Source of the DNA: Isoetes taiwanensis
Taxonomy: Eukaryota; Streptophyta; Lycopodiopsida; Isoetales; Isoetaceae
Length of the DNA: 64,000 nucleotides
Assembly: GCA_021234155.1 (NCBI GenBank)
Contig: JAJEKV010000028.1
Location: 17,470,825-17,534,824, forward strand
Direction: 5' to 3'
In this document: one piece after another, positions 45,348-56,785 of the stretch
Layout: the number at the start of each line of letters is the position of its first letter
Position numbering within the stretch: the stretch's first letter is position 1
The notes under the pieces: model-generated
The model's input: the letters and a program-made list of their open reading frames with translations, nothing else
What the model was told of the DNA's origin: nothing
Databases searched by the model: none
Position numbers and translations under genes: made by a program

Positions 45348-45981
45348 ATGGTTTTGGTAGACCAGATCATTGCACTAGCCATGTTCTAACTCGTTAGAAT
45401 GTTAATTAGTTGGGGAGCCTAACATAGAAAGTTCTTCTAGAAAACCTGTAAGTAGTATAATTGATGGCCAAATTTCTGGTAAATGAGTTAGTCAAGAACA
45501 TAAATTTGAAGGTATAGGGGTGAGACTATGTTGAGTTTATGCAGAAAGTGGTCTCTCTCTTCGAAAGGCCATAACTTTCTCTAGGAAGCTCGGATTGAGG
45601 AGATTTTTGTTCCATCGCATTGTAAACACTCAAACTAGCTTAGAGCACCCTATAACCGACTCTCTATCATAAAAAATTGAGCCAAAAATCAAAATCGGCG
45701 CCTTGGAAACCCCCTTTTTGATTTTAAGTGCCTAAATTAAACTTTTACGCCCGGTTTGACCAGGCAAGGTTGACCCAAAAAAATAATAAAAATAAAATAA
45801 AAATAACATGTGTTTTAAGTTTTTTTTTTCATTTATGGTTTCTAGGCGTTTCTTTTCGCACCTTGTTCTCTCCAAGCACCGTCCTTCGTCCCGCCAGAGC
45901 AAACTTCTCCCGCCATAGCCAACTCCTGCCTACCACCTCTGCGATGTCACCCTCACCCTTGTTCACCATTTAAGCCCTTGC

Positions 45982-46785
45982 ATGGACATGGCCCGCACCA
46001 AGGGAACAAAGTGCTACTCTTCTTGCAACGTCATCCAACTCTTTGCTGAACTCGGCTGTAACCTCGGCGATACACCAGACCGCCCCCCCAAGATTGAGCT
46101 CCTCCTAGAGCAATTAGTTCAGAGGTTCGTGGAGGGAGACCGGATCCCTTACCCTATATTTCATCTCACAGAGTGATTCCTGCTAAAACTTAATGCTAAA
46201 GGGGAAAAATACACTCTCGTGGAGCAGGAAGACCAAGTATTAGCTCTTGTCCACTATTACCCTCCGGACTTGACTCCAAATGTTGCCGCGGAAGATGCTT
46301 GTCGTGAAGCTGCAAGAATTATAGCCATAGCCCAAGAGGAGGATGCACGGCAAGTTGCAAGCAGAGGCCCTGCTGTTCGAGGGAAAGAATATGTTTACCT
46401 GGGAAGAGGAAGGGCCATAACGCGAGGGTGCATTTCACCTTGCCCCCATATTAATATGATGAAAAGTCCCAAAGTTTTATTTGGGAAGACATACTGGCAC
46501 CTCTTATCCAAGAAGATCTACAGCTGGTGGAACTTGATATGGCGGCCCGGCCTGAGAGATACCTTGCAGAGATCCAAAGACGGACCGAGATACGCCAGTT
46601 ACGGGAGCAGCATGCCAAGAGAGAGGCAACATGACTGGCGAAAGAGCAAGCAAGGAAGTATGTTGAAGAGCCCCCCAACCGCACCATACAACGGAAGCGG
46701 AAGAACACCAACCCTACTCGCTTGGGCCCTCAGTATAAAACACGGCTCCAAGCGATAGGTGCTGCCATGCTATGGCAACATCTAA
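45982..46785 (+). pseudogene. Gypsy-C 5' ORF (ORF0), unrecognised
   Basis: From ATG 45982 the frame reads to TGA 46174-46176 and continues in the same frame to about 46440 (EDACREAARIIAIAQEEDAR). A frameshift then leads into WEDILAPLIQEDLQLVELDM and a charged helix EIQRRTEIRQLREQHAKRE, with a stop near 46627. It lies about 650 bp after the primer-binding site and far upstream of AB and gag. A weak likeness to the middle of AB (KYTLVEQEDQVLALVHYY versus KYFSFNTALAIFLTHRA) is suggestive only. It may be a further accessory ORF, or the beginning of a rearranged AB. Confidence 0.45.
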
Positions 46786-48042
46786 GAGCAAGACACATTA
46801 TCACATCCTCATGCTCACACTTTGATTTGGACATAGATGTACAAGAAGAATGCATCTTTGCACACTTTGATAAGAAGACTTGAAGAGCAAGGTGAGGACA
46901 TTTGACTAAGGTCACACAAGCAAGTCATGAAGGTGATTCAAGCAAAATTTGAAGATTTGAAGACCCCTTGAAGAGTTCTTGGTATGTGATGCTACTATTT
47001 GAGTTCTTGGCATAATTGCATTCTTTGATTCCCATCCTAAACCCTCCACACCCTTCACCATGAAGATATGCCCATGAGACCCCAAGTTCCATGCCTACAT
47101 TTCATCTCCCAAGTCAAAATTGGCCTAGAAGATTTTTTCTAGTCAAAACTTCTCCTTCACATGTCACTTACATCCCACACACACTTACCATGCCATCACC
47201 ATCTCATTGAAGCACAAATTTCCACTTGACTTGGTCATACACATGGTCAAAGGTCAAATTCCTCTCTCTAAAAGTCAAAAAATGAGAGAGAGTGCAAAAT
47301 TCCTAAGGGAAGCACTTAGAGGTCAAAATTTGCCTAGAAAATGCAAATTATATGCATTGATGCTTAAATTGACCCATGACACTCAAAAAAGGCCAAGTCA
47401 CCATACATGTCATCCACATTGCCATGTCACACTATGCACGTGTCACCCCATTGAAATTCTATCTTTTGCAAAAGTTCTTCAAATTACATGGTTGAATCCA
47501 TAAGGGAGACATATCATTTTGCCACATCATCACCAACACCCCCACATCATCATCCACATGTCATACACATCATGTCCACCTCATCCCATGTTTTGACTAG
47601 AAAAAATATTCTTAGCCAAGTTGTTTGACACCTCATCACCTTTATTTGCCATGTCATCCTCACATTGCCAACTCATCATGCCCACATGCCACATCACCAT
47701 CCATATACCCCTTTTCAAGGCCAAAATTCAAAAGGGCTCCTTTGCAAAAAAGATTCCACCATCCTCTAGAGCACCAAAAAGATCCGTTTTGCAAAAAAGA
47801 AAATAAAAAAAATCGTTTATTTTGACCTCCAAATATGGCTTCTTGGGAATCGTGCCTGACCTTATTTTTGCAAAAAATGTTTCCTATCTACCCCCTCTCC
47901 CCAAAGCCTAGATTCCTTAACCAATCACCCCCCCGCGACGTGGAATATCCGGGCGTGTGGGACGGTGGAGGTACCGAGGCCCACGTGGATATTACACGTT
48001 ATTTATTAATTATATTGAATTTGTTTGTTGTTATATACCTTG
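46588..48042 (+). repeat. Gypsy-C internal duplication, left copy
   Basis: The stretch from ACGGACCGAGATAC to TTATATACCTTGGGC recurs at 48698-50647 with few differences. It starts within the ORF0 frame and runs through AT-rich, CA-rich non-coding DNA (repeated CACATCATCACC-type text). The right copy has an extra 500-bp insert. Confidence 0.92.
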
Positions 48043-48697
48043 GGCCTCCCATTTAAATTCAGCCTGTGGGATATTTCTACAAAACTGCCAAGAACCCTAA
48101 TCCCCGAAAGTGCCAAGATCTGGCTAATTAGCCTGAAGCAACTGCCCAATCATTACCCTGAGCTGTCGAATTGTCTTGTATAACACCAAGAACTCATCAC
48201 AGAAGCTAAAAAACAAAGCATTAAACCAAATTAGCCAAGAACGGGACGAAACAGGGGAATTTTAAAAGGGGGTTTTGTGCTCAGAACATTTTTTAGGGCT
48301 TTGAGGTGAAAGACAGATCGATTACCTTGAAGAAGGACCGGCTTACTCATTTGGAGCTTGATTCTGCCTTCCAAGCATGAAGATTTGCATGAATTATTTA
48401 TAAATTTATGCTATTGACTTGATTGTATACCTTCTTTATCCTGTGCCCAAGACTTAGAGCTTGGGATTACTATTATTTGCCTGTGTGATCTTGTGTTAAA
48501 TGAAAATCCGAGCCTTGTTGAGAAATTCATGAGTGCTTCCTGTTGATTTTGTGACAGACATATTTTCTATGCATTATTAGCCTTCGCATCTTACTTCAAA
48601 AAAGAAAAGCAGAAGCATTGCATATAATCATCTGTAGTGCAAGTGTATGGTAATCATAATGTTAGCATGATTCATTGGTAGAGCTATCTGCCACACA
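48043..48697 (+). other. Spacer between duplicated copies, no gene seen
   Basis: Non-coding. Its last bases GAGCTATCTGCCACACAC are identical to a stretch of the Gypsy-C protease gene at 57965-57982, directly at the junction with the right copy. Confidence 0.55.
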
Positions 48698-50647
48698 CGG
48701 ACCGAGATACCAGTTAGGGGAGCAGCATGCCAAGAAAGAGGCAGCATGACTGGCGGAAGAGCAAGCAAGGAAGAATGCTGAAGAGCCCCCCAACCGCACC
48801 ATACAACGGAAGCGGAAGAACACCAACCCTACTCGCTTGGGCCCTCAGTATAAAACACGGCTCCAAGCGATAGGTGCTGTCATGCTATGGCATCCTGGAA
48901 GAGCAAGACACATTATCACATTCTCATGCTCACACTTTGATTTCGACATAGATATACAAGAAGAATGCATCTTTGCACACTTTGATAAGAAGACTTGAAG
49001 AGCAAGGTGATGACATTTGACTAAGGTCACACAAGCAAGTCATGAAGGTGATTCAAGCAAAATTTGAAGATTTGAAGACCCCTTGAAGAGTTCTTGGTAT
49101 GTGATGCTACTATTTGAGTTCTTGGCATAATTACATTCTTCGATTCCCATCCTAAACCCTCCACACCCTTCACCATGAAGATATGCCCATGAGACCCCAA
49201 GTTCCATGCCTACATTTCATCTCCCAAGTCAAAATTGGCCTAGAAGGTTTTTTTAGTCAAAACTTCTCCTTCACATGTCACTCACATCCCACACACACTT
49301 ACCATGTCATCACCATCTCATTGAAGCACAAATTTCCACTTGACTTGGTCATACACATGGTCAAAGCTCAAATTCCTCTCTCTAAAAGTCAAAAAATGAG
49401 ACAGAGTGCAAAATTCCTAAGGGAAGCACTTAAGGGTCAAAATTTGCCTAGAAAATGCAAATTATATGCATTGAGGCTTAAATTGACCCATGACACTCAA
49501 AAAAGGCCAAGTCACCATACATGTCATCCACATTGCCATGTCACACTATGCACGTGTCACCCCATTGAAATTCTATCTTTTGCAAAAGTTCTTCAAATTA
49601 CATGGTTGAATCCATAAGGGAGACATATCATTTTGCCACATCATCACCAACACTTCCACAGCATCATCCACATGGCATACACATCATGTCCACCTCATCC
49701 CATGTTTTGACTAGAAAAAAATTCTTAGCCAAGTTGTTTGACACCTCATCACCTTTACTTGCCATGTCATCCTCACATTGCCAACTCATCATGCCCACAT
49801 GCCACATCACCATCCATATACCCCTTTTCAAGGCCAAAATTCAAAAGGGCTCCTTTGCAAAAAAGATTCCACCATCCTCTAGAGCACCAAAAAGATCCTT
49901 TTTGCAAAAAATAAAATTAAAAAAAATCGTTTCCGCTGAAAGAACTCTGCACTCTTGCTTGGCATATCTATCCTTGATCCTTTGCGGCACCTCCTTCTCC
50001 GTCTGCAATACTTGCGCTGCCCTCACTGAATGTTGGCCGTCTACAACCCAGAACCGCACGTCTTTTCCCTTCAGGTCTTCCTCAGACTTCCAGCTGAACA
50101 ACTCACCGGTCGATCTGCTAAAAGGTATGACATCCGCAGGCATTGGATCTGCAACAGGATGTCGCACCATCAGGTTCAGAATCTCCAGCATGTGTGCTGG
50201 ATTAAATTCCTTGTGGTTGAACAAGGCGGCATCTCTCGTGCAAACCTTCAGGCGTCTGATGTCCAGCGGCAGCTTGTGTGATATTCCCAACGGATAATAC
50301 TGAGCCAGCCGCTCCATTTTCTGTGCCCCTCTCTGTGAAATCCTGATCTGCTCATCTGGATCCATTAATGGGGAGTCGACCATATCTTCGTCTGCTTCAT
50401 CATCTGATTCCTCCCGTGTGGTGTCATCTGCTACCTCCAAATATGGCTTCTTGGGAATTGTGTCTGACCTTATTTTTGCAAAAAATGTTTCCTATCTACC
50501 CCCCCCTAGATTCCTTAACCAATCAACCAATCACCCCCGCCGTGGAATATCCGGGTGTGGGGGGATTAAGAGGTCTGAGGCCAACGTGGATATTACACGT
50601 TATTTATTAATTATATTGAATTTGTTTGTTGTTATATACCTTGGGCT
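48698..50647 (+). repeat. Gypsy-C internal duplication, right copy
   Basis: Matches 46588-48042, with a 500-bp insertion at 49933-50432. It ends at the same ACCTTGGGC, after which a copia fragment begins. Confidence 0.92.
49933..50432 (-). pseudogene. Inserted ParB/Srx-like ('DGQH') gene fragment
   Basis: The insert is open along its whole length on the minus strand and encodes about 165 residues. After an acidic start (EESDDEADEDMVDSPLMDPD) it reads RGAQKMERLAQYYP, LPLDIRRLKV and then VRFWVVDGQHSVRAAQVLQ. The order, a charged helix, a strand, then (V/I)DGxHR-type residues followed by AA, is that of ParB/sulfiredoxin-fold or DGQHR-type domains; here the motif is DGQHS. Its base composition and codon texture differ from the AT-rich flanks. 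It is absent from the left copy, so it arrived after the duplication. The function of the parent gene is unknown. Confidence 0.6.
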
Positions 50648-51632
50648 GATGACAATTTATATGTTCTAGATAGTGGAGCTGAAAGAAGCACGATTAAACA
50701 GCCAAGCTCAAGGGAACGATCTTCAAGAACACAAGCTTTGTGCAGATGGGAGATGGGAGCATGCAAAAGGTGGAACAAGCAGGACTGCTGGAGTTGTTTG
50801 ATTTGGAAGGCAAAACAATCATTATAGAGAATGCATTGTGTGCGCCAAGCTTAGTTAAAATTTTGATTTCTGTAACTCAACTAGTAGATTTGGGATATCA
50901 TGTCCGTTTTGAGACACATTGTTGCAAAGTCCTTCTAAAAAATGAAGTGAAATTTTTGGCAAAAAGAGTTGGCAGATTGTTTGGATTTCACAATAATGTG
51001 CTTCGAAGTATAAATGCAATCACAACTCCTACTTTCAAACTATGGCATGAACGTTTAGGATATATTCATGCTAATAATTTGGATCTCATGATCAAACTAG
51101 GGCATATTACAGGAGAAAAAGGAAAGGGGGAAATTTTTCATTGTACTGGCTGCCCCAAAGGCAAATCATGCAGACTGCCATTTTCAAAGAAAGAAAAAAG
51201 AGCCAAAGAAGTCATTGAACTAATACAGAGTGATCTTTGTGGGCCTTTAAATGTTAGAAGTATACATGGAAAAAGATATTTTATTACTTTCACTGACGAC
51301 TTTTCCAAAAAATCTAAATGTTACACTTTAAGAACTAAAGATCAAGCCTGTGAAGCTTCAAACGATATCAAGCTGAAGTTGAAAGACAGACAGGTAAGAA
51401 AATTAAATGTTTAAGAACTAACAGAGGTGGAGAATTCGTATCTGACAGATTTAATAGCTATTGCTTTCAAAATGGCATAAGGAGACAAGTCACATGCTCT
51501 CATACACCACAGCAAAATGGGCAAAATGGAGTTTCAGAGAGAAAGAATGGGGCCATTTTAAATGCGGTAAGATCCATGATTAAACATGCTGGATTAACTT
51601 TCTTTGGGAAGAGGCTGTTAAAGCTGCAGTAA
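50648..51632 (+). pseudogene. Ty1/copia fragment: protease end, GAG-pre-integrase, integrase
   Basis: Begins DDNLYVLDSGAERSTI, a copia protease active site (DSGA). A frame at 50740-51414 gives the pre-integrase domain (LWHERLGYIHANNLD, CTGCPKGKSCRLPF) and the integrase start (IQSDLCGPL, RYFITFTDDFSKKSKCY). After a frameshift at about 51400 the integrase continues (CLRTNRGGEFVSDRF, HTPQQNGQNGVSERKNG) and stops at TAA near 51630. The second catalytic Asp (LRTD in the family) is Asn. No LTR, RT or RNase H is present; the copy is truncated on both sides. Confidence 0.92.
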
Positions 51633-51639
51633 CTATTCA

Positions 51640-52470
51640 TTTTTCTTTTCCCTTTTCCCATTTCTTATTTCCCCCTCCCTTATTTCGACTCCTCTTTTTG
51701 CCTTCCTTTTTTTCTTTTACATTTTCGCATTTTCCTTTTCTCCCTTTCCATTTATTTCCCTTTCCCCTTCCCCTTCCCCTTCCCCTTTTCTTTTTCCCGA
51801 TGGCTTTTTCCCTTCCCCATTCCTCCTTTCCCAACCCTTTCTCTCTTCCCATTTTTCCCTTCTATTTCTCCCTCCCCCCTTCACTTTTCTTTTTCTCTTT
51901 CCCTTTCTCTTTCCCTTTTTCCATGCTCTATTTCCCTTCCCTTTTCCCCACCCTTTTTTTCTTCCTATTTTTCCCCCATTCTTTGTTCTTTTCCCTTTCC
52001 CTTTCCTCATGCCTTCCCTTTTCTCCTTCCTTCCTTCTTTCCTTTCCTCACTCTTTCCCTCTTTTTTTTTTTTCACTTCTCTTTTAGATCGTCTCTCTTA
52101 CTCTTTTTACTGTGCCTTCCCTTTCCATATTCCCACCCTTTCTCCCCTCCCCTTTCCCAGTGTCCTTTTTCCACCCCCTCCCCCTTTATTTTCCCTTTTC
52201 TCATGCCATTTTTCCTTCTCTTCTCACTACCCTTTTTTCCCTTCCCCTTTTTCGCTTCCATTTTCCTTGTGTCCTCGCCCTTTTCCTCTTCCACTTTTCT
52301 TGGTGTCCTCTTCCCTCGTCCCTTTTCCTTCCTTTTCTTTTTCTTTCCCCTTACCTTTTCCTGTGCCTTTTTCCTTTCTTTTTCTCCTGTCCCCCTTTCC
52401 CATTTCCCCGCGCATTTTTGCACATCACTTTTTCCCTTTCCTCCTCCTTTTTCCTTTTCCCTTTCCCTTT
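51640..52470 (+). repeat. Polypyrimidine (C/T) tract, about 830 bp
   Basis: Almost pure TTTCCC-type pyrimidine runs on the plus strand, with CCCTTTTC and CCTTCCTT blocks and very few purines. All Phe/Pro/Ser-rich or Lys/Glu/Gly-rich frames through it are artefacts of the repeat. It directly follows the copia fragment. Confidence 0.95.
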
Positions 52471-52750
52471 AAGAGATCAAAGCATGATTAATCATAGTAA
52501 GGGAAGTCGTGCGATAAATCTCGGCCTTTGGATGCAATTAGATGATCTTAGCCGTCCAAATTAGGGTTTGATTCATGACATACTTACGCTATAATTTTAT
52601 AATATAAGAAGATAATAACAATAATAATAATATTATTATTATTAAAGAAAAAGGGAATATTCCCTGATAACCAGTTCACCCTTTTTAAAAACTTCTTCTC
52701 TCTTTTAGGGTTTTATTGTTTTCTTGGCCTTCGACACGTTTATTCCTCCC
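52471..52750 (+). other. Leader of the Gypsy-C AB ORF
   Basis: AT-rich, with a TAATAATAATATTATTATTATTA inverted stretch near 52620-52642 and a TTTTAGGGTTTTATTG stretch at 52705-52720 that resembles the leader of the AB ORF at window start. Confidence 0.4.
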
Positions 52751-52759
52751 TCCAGCTGC

Positions 52760-54032
52760 TATGGATTATGCCAAACGCTAACAGTGGTACCAGGATGGAG
52801 AGCACTGGGCTTCCCAGGTCCCATTCGAGATCCTCGACCCCTATCTCCTGCAAGAGGTGGACCTCATTGCGAACATGGAGGCTCATCCCAATTATGCTGA
52901 TTTCTTGGAGTTTTATACCCAGGAAATGGTTCCACAATGAGTGCCTTAAAGAGATATCCTCATGCAATCCGTTTTGCATTGGCTATTCTTATTGTCCAAT
53001 ATGTCGAGGCCGGGGTTACACCATCTGAACAAGGGAAGATGCCCATTCCTTTCGACCCCACTGAGGAGGAGCGGATCAGCCATACCGACTTCGCCCGTTG
53101 AAAGCAGTTAGCCTTATAGATGCCTATGCATCAAATCCAAGGATACAAACTCGCCCAGCTGGACAGAATCCCGACGATTTTTCTTAATAATCAGGAGTAA
53201 CTTTTGCTTGAGAATATTTTGTGGGCGTACTGTGTCATCATCGATGCCCGTCATGCGAGAAAAGAGGATGTTCTTTATGAGCTAGCTGAGTATTGCCAAG
53301 GCGATGTCCTTGATTATTCTGCCCCTGTTTGTCCACCACAGGTCCAGCAATTGCTTAAGTTCCACCCAGACGACCTGGAGTCTGTTGAGACGCTATTGGG
53401 CTTGCAGCATCTCATGCTGCAAGATCCTCCTTCCCCATCACCTGAGGATACCTTTACTACCATGCGACCTCACGTCTGCAATATCAACACATAGTAACTA
53501 TTGTTCCTATGGAGGAAGACGAGGAAGGTGAAGACCTCTATGATAATAAGAAACATCTCAAGGAGGAGAAGCATGAGCTTAAGGAGGAGGAGATTATGGT
53601 AAACCTTGAGGCTGAGGTAGCAATCTCCAATATTTCAGAGGTAGATTGACGAATCATCTGACGAGATTCTTCCCCTCAGCTTTCCGGCAAGGTCAAGTCC
53701 TGTTCTTTTCCAGGGTGCTCGGTCCCGAGGCCGAGGCATCCTTGAGGGCACTTAAGGCTTTGTCTGCCTTGGCCGGACACAGGAAGCTCCATCACGACAC
53801 TCAGGTTGTTGTGCTGGTAAATGGGGACCTTGCACTTGCTGCTCTAGACCAAGATATTGCCGCCTGGACTAGTATGAAGATGCTCGTGGCAGCATCCTTG
53901 GCCACTGCCTTCTCTCTGGAAGTGGCATCAGTAGTTGCCCTTAGCATAAGTCCCAGCGTCGCTTTACTCCGTCAGCAGCAACCACCAGAACCTCCTACAC
54001 CGATGGAAGACAAGGCCGACCCAAGCTCGTAG
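52760..54032 (+). pseudogene. Gypsy-C upstream ORF 'AB' (decayed)
   Basis: Read across frames from ATG 52760: QQWYQDGEHW, EILDPYLLQEVDLIANMEAH, PNYADFLEFY, then RFALAILIVQYVEAG and PIPFDPTEEER (52960-53075). RIPTIFLNN, RKEDVLYELAEY and SAPVCPPQV (53150-53345) follow, and finally 53646-54032 with FPSAFRQGQV, ALSALAGHRKL and VVVLVNGDLALAALD. These correspond in order to the Gypsy-A frames at 154-793 and 3324-4232. Stops and frameshifts are frequent. Here the two halves are contiguous, so AB is probably one ORF of over 500 codons. No domain is recognised. Confidence 0.65.
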
Positions 54033-54335
54033 TTTCTATCAAAATTCTTATTGTATCTAAACATTATGATTATTATATCTGCCAATCAACATCATATTAT
54101 CATGTAATCACTATTGGTGACACATTTTGATTGACATGTATTGCTCTATTATCTACATTGTATTTCCTTTCACTTCTTTCTAGTAATATGGGATTCATGA
54201 TTTTTAATTATGTTTAAACTATTTCTTTTGAAGTAATTCACATTTACCTCGCCCCTATAGCCCAACTTTTCCTTCTCTATGATATATAGATGGTACCAAA
54301 AACCCATCATGGGCCACTTTGGTTGAACAGGGACG
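54033..54335 (+). other. Spacer between AB and gag of Gypsy-C
   Basis: AT-rich, about 300 bp, no frame. Comparable to the roughly 230 bp between AB and gag in Gypsy-A once Helitron-2 is discounted. Confidence 0.5.
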
Positions 54336-54339
54336 CTAA

Positions 54340-54569
54340 ATGCCTGAGCAGAAGCTTTTGATAATGAAACGTCAGATGGCCCAACTCCAGCAGTATGTTC
54401 TGCAATAGTCTACTCCCCTTGTGGTTCAAGACTATGGCCCAGAAGCACCTGCGGCGGAGATCACCGCCACCCCCACAAGCTCCAAACCATGCATCTATGA
54501 TGCTGACTTGCACAAAACATGCCCACGGCTCCTCGTCCTTAGATAACGGTTCAGACTCATCTGACTCTT
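54340..54569 (+). pseudogene. gag: Gypsy-C gag, N-terminal part
   Basis: From ATG 54340, EQKLLIMKRQMAQLQQYVLQ corresponds to the coiled-coil-like start of Gypsy-A gag. After a TAG and a frame change, KHLRRRSPPPPQ and NGSDSSDS correspond to the basic/serine-rich linker. It is cut at 54569 by the Mutator-like element and continues at 56786. Confidence 0.7.
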
Positions 54570-56775
54570 CTAACAAAGTTTAAAATGAAACGCACTAATT
54601 TGCTCAAAATGCACTTCAAAAGGAATCTTTGAAAGATTCCCTAAAATCCCCCCAAAAATGTCCCTTTTTGTGGTATATTTGTGACAAGTGTGACAATTTG
54701 AAAATTTTAGGCATCATTTTGGAGGGGGGTGTGTGAACTTAGCTTCCATTCAAAATTGTTTGACATCCCTTTTTGGCCCCCCTAGTTTGGTTTGCGAAAT
54801 AGTAATATTTTCAAAAACTAAACAAAATAGACATTGAAAAAAACAGCAAGCACACTAAAGTGCCAAAAAGGTATTTTATTCAAAGTTTTCCAAATCAGTA
54901 CAAAACTATGAACAAAACTGTAAAAAATGCAACACATTTTGACATTGCCTCATTGAAGCAAACATTTTCACATGAAAGTATGCCTCATTGAACAAACTTA
55001 CACTTTGAAGCGCAAGTTGGAGTCGAAGACGCTCGCTCTTAAATCTTATATACTTGCTCTTATTTGCTCATCCGTCTTGCTATAGACTTATGTATACCAC
55101 GATGACAATGCGTGGACATAACGTCTTCAAAATAAATTTCTGGGTGGTATAGATTTATACCACAATAGGTATTGCGGATATGACATGCCAGAGAGTTCGC
55201 ATGGTATAAATTTATACCGCAAGTGGACTTGAGCGGTATAAATTTATACCGCAAGAGGACTCGAGCGGTATAAATTTATACCGCGAGAGCTCTCTCGATT
55301 CACTGCGAGAGCTCTCACGGTATAAATTTATACCGTGAGAGCTCCCTCGTTATACCACGAGAGCTCTCTCGGTATAAATTTATACCGCGACAGCTCTCTC
55401 GGTATAAATTTATACCGCAGAAAACCTTCAGACAACCAATTTATACACATATATGTGTATATATATATATAATATATATACACATAATTACATATATATA
55501 TCCGACAAGAAAAGAGAACTCTTGCGGTATAAATCTATACGGAGAAACGGTATAAATTTATACCGAATTGCATATATATATAAGACTTTTATATATATAT
55601 ATATATGTATACATATATGCAGTCCAGAGATAAAGTATATATCGTGTAAAATCTTTTGGGGTCTTTCTTGCTCGCCAAAGGGTTTGGCAACTGAAAACTA
55701 CTAAAGTAACACACATAAGGGATAATTTTACACACTGTTCTTAGTTTTTTAGTCTAAAAAGTTCTAAAACGGTTCTAAATTTTCTGAGCTTGTAATGCAA
55801 TGTTAGAGCATAAAGTAGTCGAATCATGTTGTTATTTCTACTTTTTTTCTCTACATACATGCGAACTTCACTCCAGGCAGCTAAAAAATTGCTACTAAAG
55901 GCAAAGAACTCCAAAATATTATGGTGACACATGTGTTTGACTAGAAGGAAACCACATGGTTTATCCAGAGGAGAGCGAGGAGTAGCAACCCCTCAGAAGT
56001 TTACCTATTTATTTACAAAATATATAGGAAAGGGTAAGGCAGACGAATACTTCACTGCCAGAGAAATGTGCATGGTGCCCACTGCTACAGATGATGTAAT
56101 TGTGATGATGAATATGCTCAACATTGCTAAGGAGGTTGACTATCTTTTGAGCATCACCATGTTGTAGATTGGTATGTGCGTTCAGAAATACATCTCCGAG
56201 AATAAAACGGAGGGCATGTAATCACATGGCTTCATTACTTCAACTTTTGTATCCTCGGTATAAATTTATACTGCATCGTCAACTAAAACTTCAGCTTAAC
56301 TACAAGACATCGTGGATGTATTGGTATTTGTAATACTATGTGATGCAAAAACAATGGTTTGTCATTCAAGAAGTTTGTTCAACTGCCTCTCAATGTGTTT
56401 TAGGGTCCATTAGGATGTTCAGCCAAAATGGTTGTGAAATAACAAATTTCTTGTCTTCTAAAACAGCTAATATAAAAACTTTCAGGGACAAGGTACAAAA
56501 GCATCCAATTTCTTCATACGAATTTGCCCCATAGTCAATCTTTGAATTTCATTGTAGTTCTTTCCCCCTCTACAATGGGATTTTTTTTGTGTGTGTGTTT
56601 TTCCTTAATATTAAGTCTTCTTAAAATGTCTGTTTTCACGAGCAGTTTTATAAATCTTTGAACTAAAGGTAATAAAAGGGCCCTTTTTAGAGGGATTTTA
56701 GAATTTTATAAATTTTCAGACGGAATCTTCCAAACGCACTTCTTAAATAAGTGCGTTTCATTTTAAACCTTGTTT
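54570..56775. mobile_element. Mutator-like (MULE-type) non-autonomous DNA transposon
   Basis: Terminal inverted repeats pair AAAGTTTAAAATGAAACGCAC (from 54575) with GTGCGTTTCATTTTAAACCT (to 56770), and weaker similarity continues inward for about 100 bp. TCTGACTCTT flanks both sides (54560-54569 and 56776-56785), a 10-bp target duplication within the 9-11 bp range of Mutator elements. It carries no transposase. The interior holds the palindrome array and two short unrecognised frames (55931-56167 and 56340-56534). Confidence 0.82.
55145..55566. repeat. Array of 18-bp palindromes CGGTATAAATTTATACCG
   Basis: The perfect palindrome CGGTATAAATTTATACCG occurs near 55234, 55266, 55318, 55370, 55400 and 55548, with imperfect versions at 55145, 55202 and 55524, and a lone relative at 56258. 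Spacers are about 13-35 bp and often contain a second palindrome, GAGAGCTCTC. Two long AT dinucleotide tracts follow (55450-55500 and 55565-55615). Confidence 0.95.
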
Positions 56776-56785
56776 TCTGACTCTT

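Noticed and set aside
46588-50647. The duplicated 1.45-kb blocks as LTRs of a nested retrotransposon
   Set aside because: The left copy begins inside an ORF, the blocks lack TG...CA ends, and no primer-binding site or polypurine tract borders the 655-bp middle.
51637-52564. Phe/Pro/Ser-rich plus-strand and Lys/Glu/Gly-rich minus-strand ORFs up to 160 codons
   Set aside because: Produced by the polypyrimidine tract; no stops arise because the composition lacks them.
55145-55566. CRISPR-like array of palindromic repeats and spacers
   Set aside because: Spacing is irregular, spacers are themselves repetitive, no cas genes are present, and it lies inside a eukaryotic DNA transposon.
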